Shown here: positions 1 through 22,900 of the stretch, one piece after another | Position numbering within the stretch: the stretch's first letter is position 1 | Layout of the letters: each line of letters opens with the position of its first letter | Source: Neocallimastix lanati (nom. inval.) | Taxonomy: Eukaryota > Neocallimastigomycota > Neocallimastigomycetes > Neocallimastigales > Neocallimastigaceae | Direction: 5' to 3' | Assembly (NCBI GenBank): GCA_016946835.1 | Contig: JACVTC010000063.1 | Span: forward strand, 490,001 to 554,000 | Length of the DNA: 64,000 nucleotides | Position numbers and translations under genes: made by a program | Notes under the pieces: generated by a model | What the model was told of the DNA's origin: nothing | What the model saw: only the letters and a program-made list of their open reading frames with translations | Databases searched by the model: none

Positions 1-877
1 GAAGCCATATTTTAAAAAAGATAAATCCTTGAATTATATATTCAATAATGTATTATATAAATATAATACAAGCAAAATGATAATAACATTAATATTAAAT
101 AATAACAATAGTTTTGATCATAATAGAAAACAATGTCCATGTAATCAACAAAGCAAATAATCAAAATAATTTTAATGACACATAACAAAATAACCCAATC
201 AACACTATAAATATCATAATATTGGTAATAATGACGTGTCATATAGTTAATCAAATAATAATGAATCAATTAACAATAATAGCTATCAATTAAACTATAA
301 ATTATTTTCAACCAAACAACATTTTAATAACAATTTAGATGATTCCATTTTATCATATAATTCAAACATATACCACAAATTTTAATAAAACGACATGACA
401 ATCCATAATTTAAAGAATCAAGCAAAAACATTCTTTCATTCAATCTATCGAATTAGATAATCCATTAAATTTTAATCAAGCCATTACATGTACAAATGAA
501 GAAAAATGGATCATGTGCTATCTACACTAGCAATTATATAGTCAAGCAACATGAATACCTACTATGATGAGCAAAGACCAACTTTATTTATAGGGAAAAC
601 CACTCTGGGAGGATGAAAATCGACTCATATAAATTCAAGAGGCGGTCGCAGGACCGATCTAGAAACCTTATGCGTGTTAGTCCCAGGTAACCACCAGGAT
701 AAAAACTAGAAAGGCAATTTTATATATAATTTACTTAAATCATACAAAATTAATAATATTATAAAATGTAATACACCAGTTCCTGACAATGACAACATAT
801 TAGTAATTAATAATAAATATAAGCAAATAATAATAAATAATAATAAATAATAATAAATAATAATAAATAATAATAAA
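1..877. other. Degenerate AT-rich sequence with one higher-complexity block
   Basis: No open gene is supported here. In one + frame the first 500 bases read as Asn-rich coding broken by many stops, as expected of a decayed gene. Positions about 590-715 are clearly less AT-biased than their surroundings and contain the block GGCGGTCGCAGGACCGATC, but I recognise no family in either strand. It may be a relic of a retroelement or of an RNA gene; nothing visible decides between these. Confidence 0.4.
822..877. repeat. Left part of a 10-bp minisatellite (unit ATAATAATAA)
   Basis: About 5.5 tandem copies of the 10-base unit. The array stops exactly at the 5' LTR of the retrotransposon at 878 and resumes with the same unit at 3337, so the element split a single array. 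Confidence 0.9.
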
Positions 878-1096
878 TGTTACAATATGTGAATTTATAT
901 ATTAAATGAATCTAGAATAATAATAATATAAATTATAATATAAACATAATATAATGTAATTAATTAAAAGTAATCTAGAACAAGCCACATTTTTAGTATA
1001 AATAGATGTAAATTTCATTATGCTGAACACAGTAAAAATAACCTATTCATATTTATCATAAATAACCTCATTAATAAAACTTCATATAAAATAACA
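878..1096 (+). repeat. 5' LTR
   Basis: 219-bp terminal repeat, TGTTACAA...AATAACA, matched almost base for base by 3113-3336 except for one 5-base insertion there (an extra ATAAT-type step in the AT-rich part). Confidence 0.88.
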
Positions 1097-1299
1097 GATT
1101 AAGAGTCTCATTGACTCTAATCAAGAAAACAAAATAATGTTTTCATTATTTTGTTAACTACCGAATTATGCTACTCAGCCGGACACGATCCAACTTCTCT
1201 CTATCAGCCAGATATAAACAATGTCAAGAAAATTTTTTTTTAAGATCTCGAAAATCAAAATTTGAAATTTTGTATTTCTGAAATACTGAAATTGAAATG

Positions 1300-1687
1300 A
1301 TTTGAGATTGAAGAAAATAAAAAAGAAGAAAATAAAGAAGAAGAAAATAAAGAAGAAGAAAATAAAAAAGAAGAAAATAAAAAAGAAGAAAATAAAAAAG
1401 AAGAAAATGAAGAAGAAAATAATAATTCATCAAAAGATAATAAACGTTTATAGTAAAATATTATGAATTTAATGATAGAGAGAAAAGCGATAAAAAAAAA
1501 TACTTTATGTTTATTTTCGATGGCTTTACCGGAAATGAAAATGAAGAAACTATTAAACCAAAATATACTGCAGAATTACCAATAATAATCTCAAAATTTT
1601 GTGGTGTAAGAATTTTGTACTACCAGAATCAATAAAAGGAAATAAAACTTCTTGTCCAGTAGGTTATACTATTAAAATACATGATGT

Positions 1688-1720
<33 letters not shown>
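1300..1720 (+). pseudogene. Relic coding segment inside the LTR element (Glu/Lys/Asn repeats)
   Basis: From about 1311 to 1453 the + strand reads as seven tandem copies of an EEENK/KEENK repeat, ending SSKDNKRL then stop. In other frames, about 1500-1690 reads YFMFIFDGFTGNENEE..., ...LPIIISKFCG... and SCPVGYTIKIHDV, with a frameshift between the last two. These look like remains of a protein gene. No gag, protease or RT motif is visible. A poly(T) run of about 29 bases at 1688-1716 follows. I do not know the family. Confidence 0.4.
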
Positions 1721-1721
<1 letters not shown>

Positions 1722-3112
1722 CTTTCGTGATGAAAGGTATAATAAAATAATAAATATAACCATGTGTTATATGCAAATAGATGACGTTTATTCCATCTAC
1801 AAACTATACTTATTGATTGCATAGTATCTTAAAGTTATAATATTAAACTTTTATCATTAATATTTCAAAAAAAAAAAAAATAAGAAAATTCATATATAAA
1901 ATCCTTTTAAAAATTTGGATTTTAGGGGGAAGTAGACAAAATAAAATAATGAACTTTAAATATAAAATATTAAAGAAATGTTACTTAACTGATTTTTTGT
2001 TCTGATTATTTAAAAAATAATATCTATCTTAGAAATGAATAAAATAACCTAAGATGGAAAATTAAAATAAAATTAACCTACAAGAATAAATTAATTGAAA
2101 TATGGAATTTTTATCAATCATGGAGTATTTTATATTATTTATTAATAAATTTAAATGACTAAAATAACATAATTAATTATAAGCGAAATCAATTTTAATA
2201 CCCCAAGATTATAGTTTATTAAATACACAAATATATAATAATCAACAATTTAATGTAAAACAAACAAATAGTTTCATAAGAGATTTCATAATAAATATTT
2301 AAAAGCAATCGCAAGGTTAATACTAAACCCACAAAAGAGTGATAAATAAAAAAAAAAAAAAAAAAAAAAAAAAATTGGTTACCTCTTACCAACAAAAGTA
2401 TACCCTGTTACAAGGTTAATAACTTATCCCACAAAAAGAGATTATAATAAATGGTTTCTATCTCTTTATCCAACAAAAGTAAGGTTGAAGACTATAGGTC
2501 GAAGATACCACTTTAATAAATTTATTTTTAACAGGTTAATAATAATTTATATAATGATTGCAAGTTACTTTAATGTAACAAAACTTAATAATTCGATGAA
2601 GTTTTTACAAAACTCATCAATATGAATCTCGAAACTACAAAGTGAAAATAATATAAAAGTTATCGCTAATCGATAAAGCGGATTATAATTGAAAGTGATG
2701 TAAAACCCAATATATAAGAGGTATTCACACAAATTGAGATGGTATAATATCACCCTTCAAGAGAAAGGTTTCCATCATACAAATGGTAATATATAAACCA
2801 TATATTGTAAGAGATGTTTTAGATACATCTAATATTAATGGTGTAATAATATTAAATACTTAGTTTTAGGGGGAAATTATTTGATTACAAATATAATTAA
2901 GAAATTATTTTAACAATGTTTAAATCGAATTAAAGAAATTAATAAAATGTAAAAATACTTTATTCATGTAAAATTAAAGGATTATTTTAGAATAGAAATA
3001 ATTAATAGCTTAATAATATCAAGTTAATATTATAAACTAGAAAAACTTTATATTCACATATTCACCAGTAAACCAATTTATTCATTATAGAATAACTAGG
3101 TTTAAGGGGGAA

Positions 3113-3336
3113 TGTTACAATATGTGGATTTATATATTAAATGAATCTAGAATAATAATAATATAATATAAATTATAATATAAACATAATATAATGTAAT
3201 TAATTAAAAGTAATCTAGAACAAGCCACATTTTTAGTATAAATAGATGTAAATTTCATTATGCTGAACACAGTAAAAATAACCTATTCATATTTATCATA
3301 AATAACCTCATTAATAAAACTTCATATAAAATAACA
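3113..3336 (+). repeat. 3' LTR
   Basis: 224-bp copy of the LTR at 878-1096, directly preceded by the polypurine tract AAGGGGGAA and followed by ATAAA, the same five bases that precede the 5' LTR. Confidence 0.88.
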
Positions 3337-3885
3337 ATAAATAATAATAAATAATAATAAATAATAATAAATAATAATAAATAATAATAAATAATAATAA
3401 ATAATAATAAATAATAATAAATAATAATAAATAATAATAAATAATAATAAATAATAATAAATAATAATAAATAATAATAAATAATAATAAATAATAATAA
3501 ATAATAATAAATAATAATAAATAATAATAAATAATAATAAATAATAATAAATAATAATAAATAATAATAAATAATAATAAATAATAATAAATAATAATAA
3601 ATAATAATAAATAATAATAAATAATAATAAATAATAATAAATAATAATAAATAATAATAAATAATAATAAATAATAATAAATAATAATAAATAATAATAA
3701 ATAATAATAAATAATAATAAATAATAATAAATAATAATAAATAATAATAAATAATAATAAATAATAATAAATAATAATAAATAATAATAAATAATAATAA
3801 ATAATAATAAATAATAATAAATAATAATAAATAATAATAAATAATAATAAATAATAATAAATAATAATAAATAATAATAATAATA
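3337..3885. repeat. Right part of the 10-bp minisatellite (about 54 units)
   Basis: Near-perfect tandem array of ATAATAATAA spanning about 545 bases, passing into a plain TAA run at 3880-3897. It continues the array at 822-877. Confidence 0.95.
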
Positions 3886-3897
3886 ATAATAATAATA

Positions 3898-4673
3898 TAT
3901 AATATTAATAATAATTTAAATAATAATTAAGTAAATAAAAAATACATATATATATTTTAAATTTACAATGACTGCTTTTTAAATAAGACATATTTTATAA
4001 TCAAATTAAAAAAAATAATTATATTCATTAAATGATGAAATATTTTTTAAATATTTAATAGATTTTTATTTAAATATATCTACTAGATAATTAATAATAA
4101 ATTTTAAATTTTTTTAAATATTATTTTTTTAACATGAATAAGAATTATATTTTTATTCATTTATTCGTGTTTTGATTAATTGGTTTAAAAAAACTTTAAT
4201 GTTAATCTATTTTTTTATTATATATCATTGATATGATTGGTTGAAATAACTTAAATTATATTTCTTTTTTTTTTTACTTTTTTTTTTTTTTTATTATATT
4301 TATCACATTTAGAAAATTTTTGAACTATATTAAATATTTTTAAATAATATATAATTTATATAATTTATATTTCTGGAAAAGTTAATGATAACATTTTATT
4401 AAATAAATTTAATATCTTAAAATACTTTTTAAGATTTTGAAATTCTGTTAATTGAAATAATTGAAAAAAAAATATATAAATATATTTTTTTGTTATATAT
4501 CTTTCATTATAATATACTCAATATTTAATTTTAATATTTTTTTAGGTGATAATCAATAAGTAAATATACATTTTTCAATATTAACAATTTTAGAAGATAA
4601 GGAAAAAATAAGTGAATTATCAATTTTTAATTAAAATTTTTATAAAGATTTTATAAATTTAAATTTTAGCAAA
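3898..4673. other. AT-rich upstream region of the NSUN2 gene
   Basis: No gene or RNA is recognisable. It contains homopolymeric T and A runs, for example 4264-4292, of the sort seen upstream of other genes in this window. The promoter and 5' UTR of the methyltransferase must lie here, but no element can be named. Confidence 0.5.
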
Positions 4674-6890
4674 ATGGGAAAGAAATTTACTAGACGTTAT
4701 AGAAAGAAGGAATGGAAGGGTGATAATACTAAATCTGAAAAGGAAAAAAATCAAGATATTGGTAAAAGAGGTCAATATAAGCAAATTGTAATGGAAAATG
4801 CTGATTTTGAAAATTATTATAAAGGTCAAAATATTATTCCCGATCCAGAAGAATTTAAAGAATTTATGGAGGCTTTAAGAAGGACACTTCCAGTTACATT
4901 TAGAATTACAGGTAGTCGTAGTCATTGTGAAGAACTTCGTGATTCTATGATAAGAAACCATTTTTCAAAATTTAATAGTCAAGAGGAAATTAGTAATAAA
5001 CCACAAGAAATTAAATGGTATCCAAATGGACTTGGTTGGCAAATTCCAACCAGTCGTACTGAATTAAGAAAATCACCGGAAACTGCAGCTTTCCATAAAT
5101 TTTTAGTTTCAGAAACTGAAATTGGTAATATTTACAGACAGGAAGCTGTTAGTATGATTCCACCTCTATTATTAAATGTTGAACCACATCATTATGTAAT
5201 TGATATGTGTGCTGCCCCTGGTAGTAAAACGTCACAAATTATTGAAGCATTACATAGTAAAGATACTGGTAAAGTTGGATCAATGCCAACTGGTTTAGTA
5301 ATTGCAAATGATGCTGATTATAACAGAAGTTATATGTTGGTTTATCAATTAAAAAGATTACAAAGTCCATCACTTATTGTAACAAACCATGAAGCTCAAT
5401 TTTTCCCAAATATTTATGTTAAAAATGCTGATAAAACATTCAATGTTCCAGTTCAATTTGATAGAGTTTTATGTGATGTTCCATGTAGTGGAGATGGTAC
5501 ACTCAGAAAGAATAAGATGATTTGGAGATCATGGTCACCAAGGCCAGGTAATGGTTTACATCCATTACAAAAACAAATCTTTATTCGAGGTTGTCAACTT
5601 TTACGTGTTGGAGGACGTATTGTATATAGTACATGCTCTTTCAATCCGGTTGAAGACGAAGCTGTTGTTAGTGCTGTTCTTAATGAATGCAAAGGTGCAA
5701 TCAAATTAGTAGATGTTTCAAAAGAATTACCAGGTCTTATTCGTAGACCAGGTATGACTTCATGGAAATGTGCTGGTGAAGGTAACGTTCTTTATTCTTC
5801 ATATGATGAAGTTCCGGAAGCAGAAAAATCTAAATTTGAGGAAACTATGTTCCCACCAAAAAATATTTCTGAATTAAATATTGATAGATGTCTTAGAATT
5901 TTCCCTCATTTACAAGATACTGGTGGTTTCTTTGTTGCCGTTTTTGAAAAAGTTGCTCCTTTTGGTTCTTTAGATTTATTTGAAAAGAGAAAGACCGAAA
6001 AAGCTCAATCTAAAGATGTTGAAATGAATATAGCCAAACAAGATGAAGAAGAAATTAACAATGTTGTTGAATCGGATAGCAAGAGAAGAAAGTTAGATAA
6101 TACTTTCCAAGCTCATAAAGAATTACGTATACCTGAACCAAGTCAAAATAAAAATGTTAAAGTATTTAGTATTGAACAACCGTTTGTTTTCTTACCAAAG
6201 GATGATCCAACAATCCAAAATATTAAAGAATATTATGGTCTTAGTTCACAATTTCCACAGGAGCAATGGGTTGTTCGTTCTGAAGGAGAAAAATTCCGCA
6301 CAGTATACTTTATTTCTGATTCTGTGAAGTCAATTTTAAATTCTGAGGATTCTCATCGTATTTTAGTCGTTAATTCAGGTGTTAAAATGTTCTTTAGAAA
6401 TGAAGGTGATGGTACTGTAAAGTGTAAATATCGTATTGTTAATGAAGGTTTAAGTACTATTTCACCATATCTTTCAGATAAACGTGTTATTTCAGTAACT
6501 TTCAATGATTTAAAGGTTTTATTAGAAGAGGATTATCCACATCTTCTTGGTTTTTGTGATGAAACCAAAAAGGCACTTGAAGAATTAGATCAAGGAAGTT
6601 GTTTATTTAGATTCATTCCATCGGAATCAGACAATAATAATGATGAATGTTTAATTAGAAGTAAATTAGAGTTACCAGTATGGAAAGCTAGAACCAGTGT
6701 TAATTTATTAATGAAGAAAGCAGAAAAAAGATCACTTGCTTGGAGATTATTAGGAAAGGAATTAGATGAAAAAAAAACAAGAAAAAGTGAAAATGAAAAA
6801 TTATCATCAACCGAAATAACTTCCGAACAAGTTTCCGAACAAACTACTGAACAATCTTCTGAACAAACACTTGAATCTCAACAAGAATAA
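4674..6890 (+). CDS. NSUN2 (TRM4/NCL1): tRNA (cytosine-5-)-methyltransferase, NSUN2/Trm4/Ncl1 family
   Basis: A 738-residue, uninterrupted single-exon protein. It transfers a methyl group from S-adenosylmethionine to C5 of cytosines in tRNAs, in the nucleus. Visible motifs are the SAM-binding motif DMCAAPGSKTSQ (residues 177-188), motif IV DVPCSGDGTLRKN with Cys271, and motif VI YSTCSFNPVEDEAVV with the catalytic Cys321. Both cysteines fall at the same numbers as in human NSUN2, which argues that the N terminus and start are right. The N terminus is basic (KKFTRRYRKKEWKG), and a second basic stretch, SKRRKL (about 476-481), may serve nuclear import. The C terminus is a short Ser/Glu/Gln-rich tail of EQ-type repeats. 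Length is close to the usual 680-770. The ATG at 4674 is the first in frame. No truncation or frameshift is seen. Confidence 0.97.
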   Translation: MGKKFTRRYRKKEWKGDNTKSEKEKNQDIGKRGQYKQIVMENADFENYYKGQNIIPDPEEFKEFMEALRRTLPVTFRITGSRSHCEELRDSMIRNHFSKFNSQEEISNKPQEIKWYPNGLGWQIPTSRTELRKSPETAAFHKFLVSETEIGNIYRQEAVSMIPPLLLNVEPHHYVIDMCAAPGSKTSQIIEALHSKDTGKVGSMPTGLVIANDADYNRSYMLVYQLKRLQSPSLIVTNHEAQFFPNIYVKNADKTFNVPVQFDRVLCDVPCSGDGTLRKNKMIWRSWSPRPGNGLHPLQKQIFIRGCQLLRVGGRIVYSTCSFNPVEDEAVVSAVLNECKGAIKLVDVSKELPGLIRRPGMTSWKCAGEGNVLYSSYDEVPEAEKSKFEETMFPPKNISELNIDRCLRIFPHLQDTGGFFVAVFEKVAPFGSLDLFEKRKTEKAQSKDVEMNIAKQDEEEINNVVESDSKRRKLDNTFQAHKELRIPEPSQNKNVKVFSIEQPFVFLPKDDPTIQNIKEYYGLSSQFPQEQWVVRSEGEKFRTVYFISDSVKSILNSEDSHRILVVNSGVKMFFRNEGDGTVKCKYRIVNEGLSTISPYLSDKRVISVTFNDLKVLLEEDYPHLLGFCDETKKALEELDQGSCLFRFIPSESDNNNDECLIRSKLELPVWKARTSVNLLMKKAEKRSLAWRLLGKELDEKKTRKSENEKLSSTEITSEQVSEQTTEQSSEQTLESQQE

Positions 6891-8036
<1,146 letters not shown>

Positions 8037-9955
8037 GATAACAATTTAATAGACATTAACATTGGGGTTAATAATGAATGAATGTGTATAAATAAATCAA
8101 TTAATAAAATCAATCAATATATAAATCAATAAATAAATAAAGTAATAATTTGTATTTTTTTTATTACTTAAAAGTATATCTATAATAATTATTCAAAATT
8201 TTAATATGTACTTTATATTATTTTTTTTTCAAATATTTTATTGTAAATTTTGAAATTTAAATTTTATATAAAGTTCATTAAATAAAATACAATTATTATT
8301 ATAAATTATAATAAAGTACAATTATTATAAATTATAATATATATTATTTTATTATAAGATAAATAAATAAATAAATAAAAAGTTATTATATTAATGTTAA
8401 AAGTTATTAAACTCTCAATATTAATATAATTAACATCGAGACTTTTTGTATTATATAATTTTATATTTGAATCTAAATATATACTATATATATATCAATT
8501 TAAAATCTAAATAGAATCAAATAAAATAAAACAAATCAAAAGAAAAAACAAAAACAAAAATAAAAATAAAATTAAGAAAATAAATATGAGAAGATAAAAT
8601 ATACCATACAAGATATTAAATAAATAATAAATAAGGAAAAATAAATTTAATAATTTTAAAATAATAATAATAATAAATAAATAAATAAAGGAAAAAAGTA
8701 AGAATTGAAAAAACAAGTAGTAATAATTATTGTACATTTATATTGAATTCGACTAGAAAATATTATTATTTCAAAAAATTCAATAATTTTATACATAATT
8801 ATTTTTTATATATGTAAAATATATTAGTAAACTAAAACATCATTATATATAATATAAAACATCAATATACTAATAGAAAAACTTTTTTTTATGAGAGATA
8901 CTATGTAAATATCAGATTATAAAGTATATATTATGATAAAAAAGGTATGTAAATATATATATTAAATAGTGTATATTTTTAAATGTTTATTGATAAATAT
9001 TTAATTGAAATTGAAAATACAAAATTATTTGTTTATATTATATATTTATAACTAAATAATTGCTATATAACAATTTTTCATATTATAAAATTATTAAAAA
9101 AAAATTAAAATAAGTTTGAATTAATATAAAATTATTGCAATATTTAAAATAAATAAAATTAAATTTTAGAGAAAAAGAAATATATTAAATATAACATACA
9201 ATAGCATTAGTAACAATAGTAATAAACGTAAGAATTTGGAATATACTATAAATTTTTAAAACATTTAAAAATAAAAATAGAAATAAAATTAATAAATATT
9301 ATTATTCATTTTTAAAGAATAAAATATTAAAAATATAAATCTGTAATAAAATTAAATAAAAGTAAAAATTTAATTTAATAAACAAAATGTAAGTTTAATA
9401 ATAATAATAAAAATATTATAAAAAGTATTTATAATAATAAATAAGATAATTAATCATTCAAATAAAAATTAATGAATTTTATTTTATATTTAAGTAATAT
9501 AATAATATTATTAATATAATGATAATGTATAATAGGCAAAGTAAAGCATTTTGAAAAAGAAACAACAAATAAATTTTATCCGTATATATATATATTTCTT
9601 CTTTACTCTTTCAGTAAGTATATTATTTAATATCAATTTATTGTATATATTTAATCCTATTAATTAATATATATTTTATTGAATTTATTTAAATATACAA
9701 CAAATATATATATCATAATTAATATATTAGAATTTTATTTAATATATATTTTATTGAATTTATATATAGAATAAACCTATATACCATATAAATATCCTAA
9801 ATTAAATTAATTTAAGTTTAATATTAAAATAAAGAAAAAATAAATAATTATCAATTTCATAGAATATATTTATTCTTTATAAAATAAACTTGGCATTTTA
9901 TTTGATTCAATAATTATCAAATAATATTTAGAATAAGTTTTATTATTATTATTTT
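8037..9955. other. AT-rich intergenic region without recognised features
   Basis: About 1.9 kb of nearly pure A/T sequence. No reading frame with protein character, no RNA gene and no inverted repeat of note were seen. It is the upstream region of the Furry-like gene. Confidence 0.5.
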
Positions 9956-9957
9956 TT

Positions 9958-9960
<3 letters not shown>

Positions 9961-10005
<45 letters not shown>
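9961..10005. promoter_or_regulatory. Long oligo(dT) tract upstream of the Furry-like gene
   Basis: About 45 consecutive T residues, 55 bases before the ATG at 10061. Similar T or A runs precede other genes here (47078-47190 on the coding-strand side of the giant minus-strand gene). Poly(dA:dT) tracts exclude nucleosomes in fungal promoters; a promoter role here is inference. Confidence 0.35.
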
Positions 10006-10060
10006 CATTTTTATATTTTATACAATTTAAATTTTAATTAAAAACAATAAATTTAAGATA

Positions 10061-20841
<10,781 letters not shown>

Positions 20842-21189
20842 TGAAGTATTGGAAATATAAATATTAGATTAAAATTACAAAAGAAAAAGAAATTTAAAGA
20901 AAAGAAAATTAAAAAAAAAAAAAAAAAAAAAAATTAGGAATATATAATTTAAATTTTAATAATAATAAAAATAAAAATAATAAAAATAAATAAATAGATA
21001 AAAAAAATATATATAATATATATATATATATAAAATAAAATAAAAATATATAATAAAAAATATAATAAAATAATAAATAAATAATAAAAATAAAATAATA
21101 AAAAAAAAAACTATATAAAAAAATAAAAATAAAAATACTTTTATATAACTATTCTATTAAATAATATAATGTAATAATAATAATAAATA

Positions 21190-21281
<92 letters not shown>

Positions 21282-21430
21282 TCTTTCATTATTTTAATTA
21301 TTTATTATATTTATTTATCTTTAATCCATATTATCGTATTTGAATTTCAATATTTTATTTAATTTATTTTATACTTATTTACATTTCATTATATTCGTTA
21401 TTTCTTTGTATTTGAGTATTCATGAATGAT
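20842..21430. other. 3' flank of the Furry-like gene: A-rich sequence plus TAA and TA microsatellites
   Basis: Downstream of the TAA stop the sequence is almost pure A/T. A (TAA)n tract at about 21170-21243 is fused to a (TA)n tract at 21244-21279. No gene is seen. Confidence 0.7.
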
Positions 21431-22320
21431 ATTTCATTTTGGGCCTTTGTTGTTTTGCATATATTGTCAATGTCCATTCAATCATTGTTGCAGTTATAAT
21501 TTTCTTTCTATGTGTCGCTTAAAACGTAATAATAAATTGAAATTTTGCTACTAGTTTATTCAATAAATTCATCAGATTTTTCATTTCCACTAAGGATTAT
21601 TTTGTTTTTAATTTCATTAGGACATACGTTATAAATGATTTTAATTTTTTTCATAATCAATTACTATGTAGCCATTAAAATTAAGAATCTTATTATTTTC
21701 TTCAATTTTCTTTTTAACAGCCATGCTTTCATTAAGACTCTTAGACTTCAAAGAGAAAGAGTACATTTGATATAATCAGTATCAAACATCTGAGGGTTCC
21801 TTTTTGTCGTATTCTTTTCTTAATCTTTTCATAAAGGTACCCATGAGTTCCAATTGAAAGGTGGAGTAAAAACATCATTAGCATTCAATCTTAAACGAAT
21901 AGCACAACACAAATAGGCAACTGAAAACTTGCGAGAAGTAATCAAGGTCCACTCCCATCTATCATCTTAAGTTTCATCAAGAAAGGGCTTTTACATCCTT
22001 TGACTTTTTCATGGAAGACTAGCATGATATTTTTTTAGGATGATAGTTGTAACACGAGATTCTTTGGTTTCATGTTTTTCTAGTTATTTAACCAGATCAT
22101 TCTCTGCGTTGCGTGGTTTTCCTACTTGAACTTAGTCACACAGTTCGATTCAATAAGGCAGAGGAGTTTTTCGGATTGGGACGTACTGTAAATTTTCTAA
22201 TACCAGACGTCGAAGTTTCCTTCATTAAGGCGTTTTTCATCTTTACATAATAATCCGGAGTTCATTTTTATGCGACTAGTCATATTGAAAGAAAAGTAGA
22301 ATTAAGAATTAATTATTAAA
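21430..22320 (-). pseudogene. Decayed retroelement gag-like relic
   Basis: This block is markedly less AT-rich than its flanks. On the minus strand it reads as broken coding in shifting frames: KDEKRLNEGNFDVWY (22.2 kb), TLITSRKFSVAYLCCAIRLR (21.9 kb), SLNESMAVKKKIEENNKIL (21.7 kb) and NVCPNEIKNKIILSGNEKSD (21.6 kb). The 'L.EGN...W' opening and the later 'P.E...K..' segment resemble the gag regions of LTR retroelements. That is a family-style resemblance, not a match I can confirm. Many stops and frameshifts show it is dead. Confidence 0.45.
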
Positions 22321-22379
22321 CTTTATTCATTAATATAAATTATGAAAAATAAGTGAGTTTATATATATGAATTATTTTT

Positions 22380-22532
22380 ACTTTTAATATTTTTTTTTAT
22401 ATATTCTTTTTTATCTTAAATATATTTATAATGTATTTTTTACACTCAAATGTATAAAATATATTAATATTTTTTAATAATTAATTGATAAAGCAGTGAA
22501 AGTGTATTCTCTTCCTAGTCTAAAAAAATCTT
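22380..22532 (+). mobile_element. 5'-truncated LINE 3' end (tail only)
   Basis: This segment closely resembles 26130-26275, the 3' untranslated end of the LINE relic downstream. Both have TTTTATATATTCTTTTTTATCTTAA, abbreviated here as the run at 22393-22417, then about 80 AT-rich bases, then TGTATTCTCTTCC and GTCTAAAAAA. It ends in an A run. It is therefore a second, severely 5'-truncated copy of the same LINE. Confidence 0.65.
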
Positions 22533-22900
22533 ATTTTATTTTTTCTATGTCTTTGTTAATAACACTATTTTCTTTGTTATCTCTTATATTTTAGTTATTT
22601 TAATTTAATTTTTTTTTATCTTGTTTAGTTATGAGATTACTAATACTTTATCTTCTTAGTGATAAAAGTGACTATTTATAAAAAAAAATATAATAAATAA
22701 AAAATATTATATACAATTATATACTTATATTTTATAATTATTTATTTTTGTTCCATTCATTATTTTCAGCTAATTATTTTGTTCATTTAATTCTTTCTAA
22801 TATTTATATTCTTATTTTTTTTACTATTATTTATAATCCAAAATAAAAACATATTACACAGAGTTCTGAGAAGATTTTAATATATTGAAAAAAACAACTT
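22533..22900. other. AT-rich spacer between two LINE copies
   Basis: No coding signal is supported. The 18-mer TCTATGTCTTTGTTAATA occurs at about 22541-22558 and again at about 63473-63490, suggesting a dispersed repeat. I see nothing else here. Confidence 0.4.

Larger units (their letters stand above)
878..3336 (+). mobile_element. Decayed LTR retrotransposon, 2.46 kb, with 5-bp target duplication
   Basis: Two nearly identical direct repeats bound the element: 878-1096 (219 bp) and 3113-3336 (224 bp). Each begins TGTTACAATATGTG and ends AAAATAACA, the TG...CA ends expected of LTRs. They differ by one 5-base indel and a few substitutions, so the insertion is fairly recent. A polypurine tract, AAGGGGGAA (3104-3112), lies immediately before the downstream LTR and fixes the + orientation. 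ATAAA flanks both sides (873-877, 3337-3341) as a 5-bp target duplication, although the minisatellite target makes this duplication weakly diagnostic. The interior carries no intact gag or pol, so the copy is non-autonomous. I cannot assign it to copia or gypsy from the residual sequence. Confidence 0.85.

Noticed and set aside
1224-1433. Minus-strand membrane-like frame (FLLFYFLL repeats)
   Set aside because: Antisense of the Glu/Lys/Asn repeat relic; low-complexity artefact.
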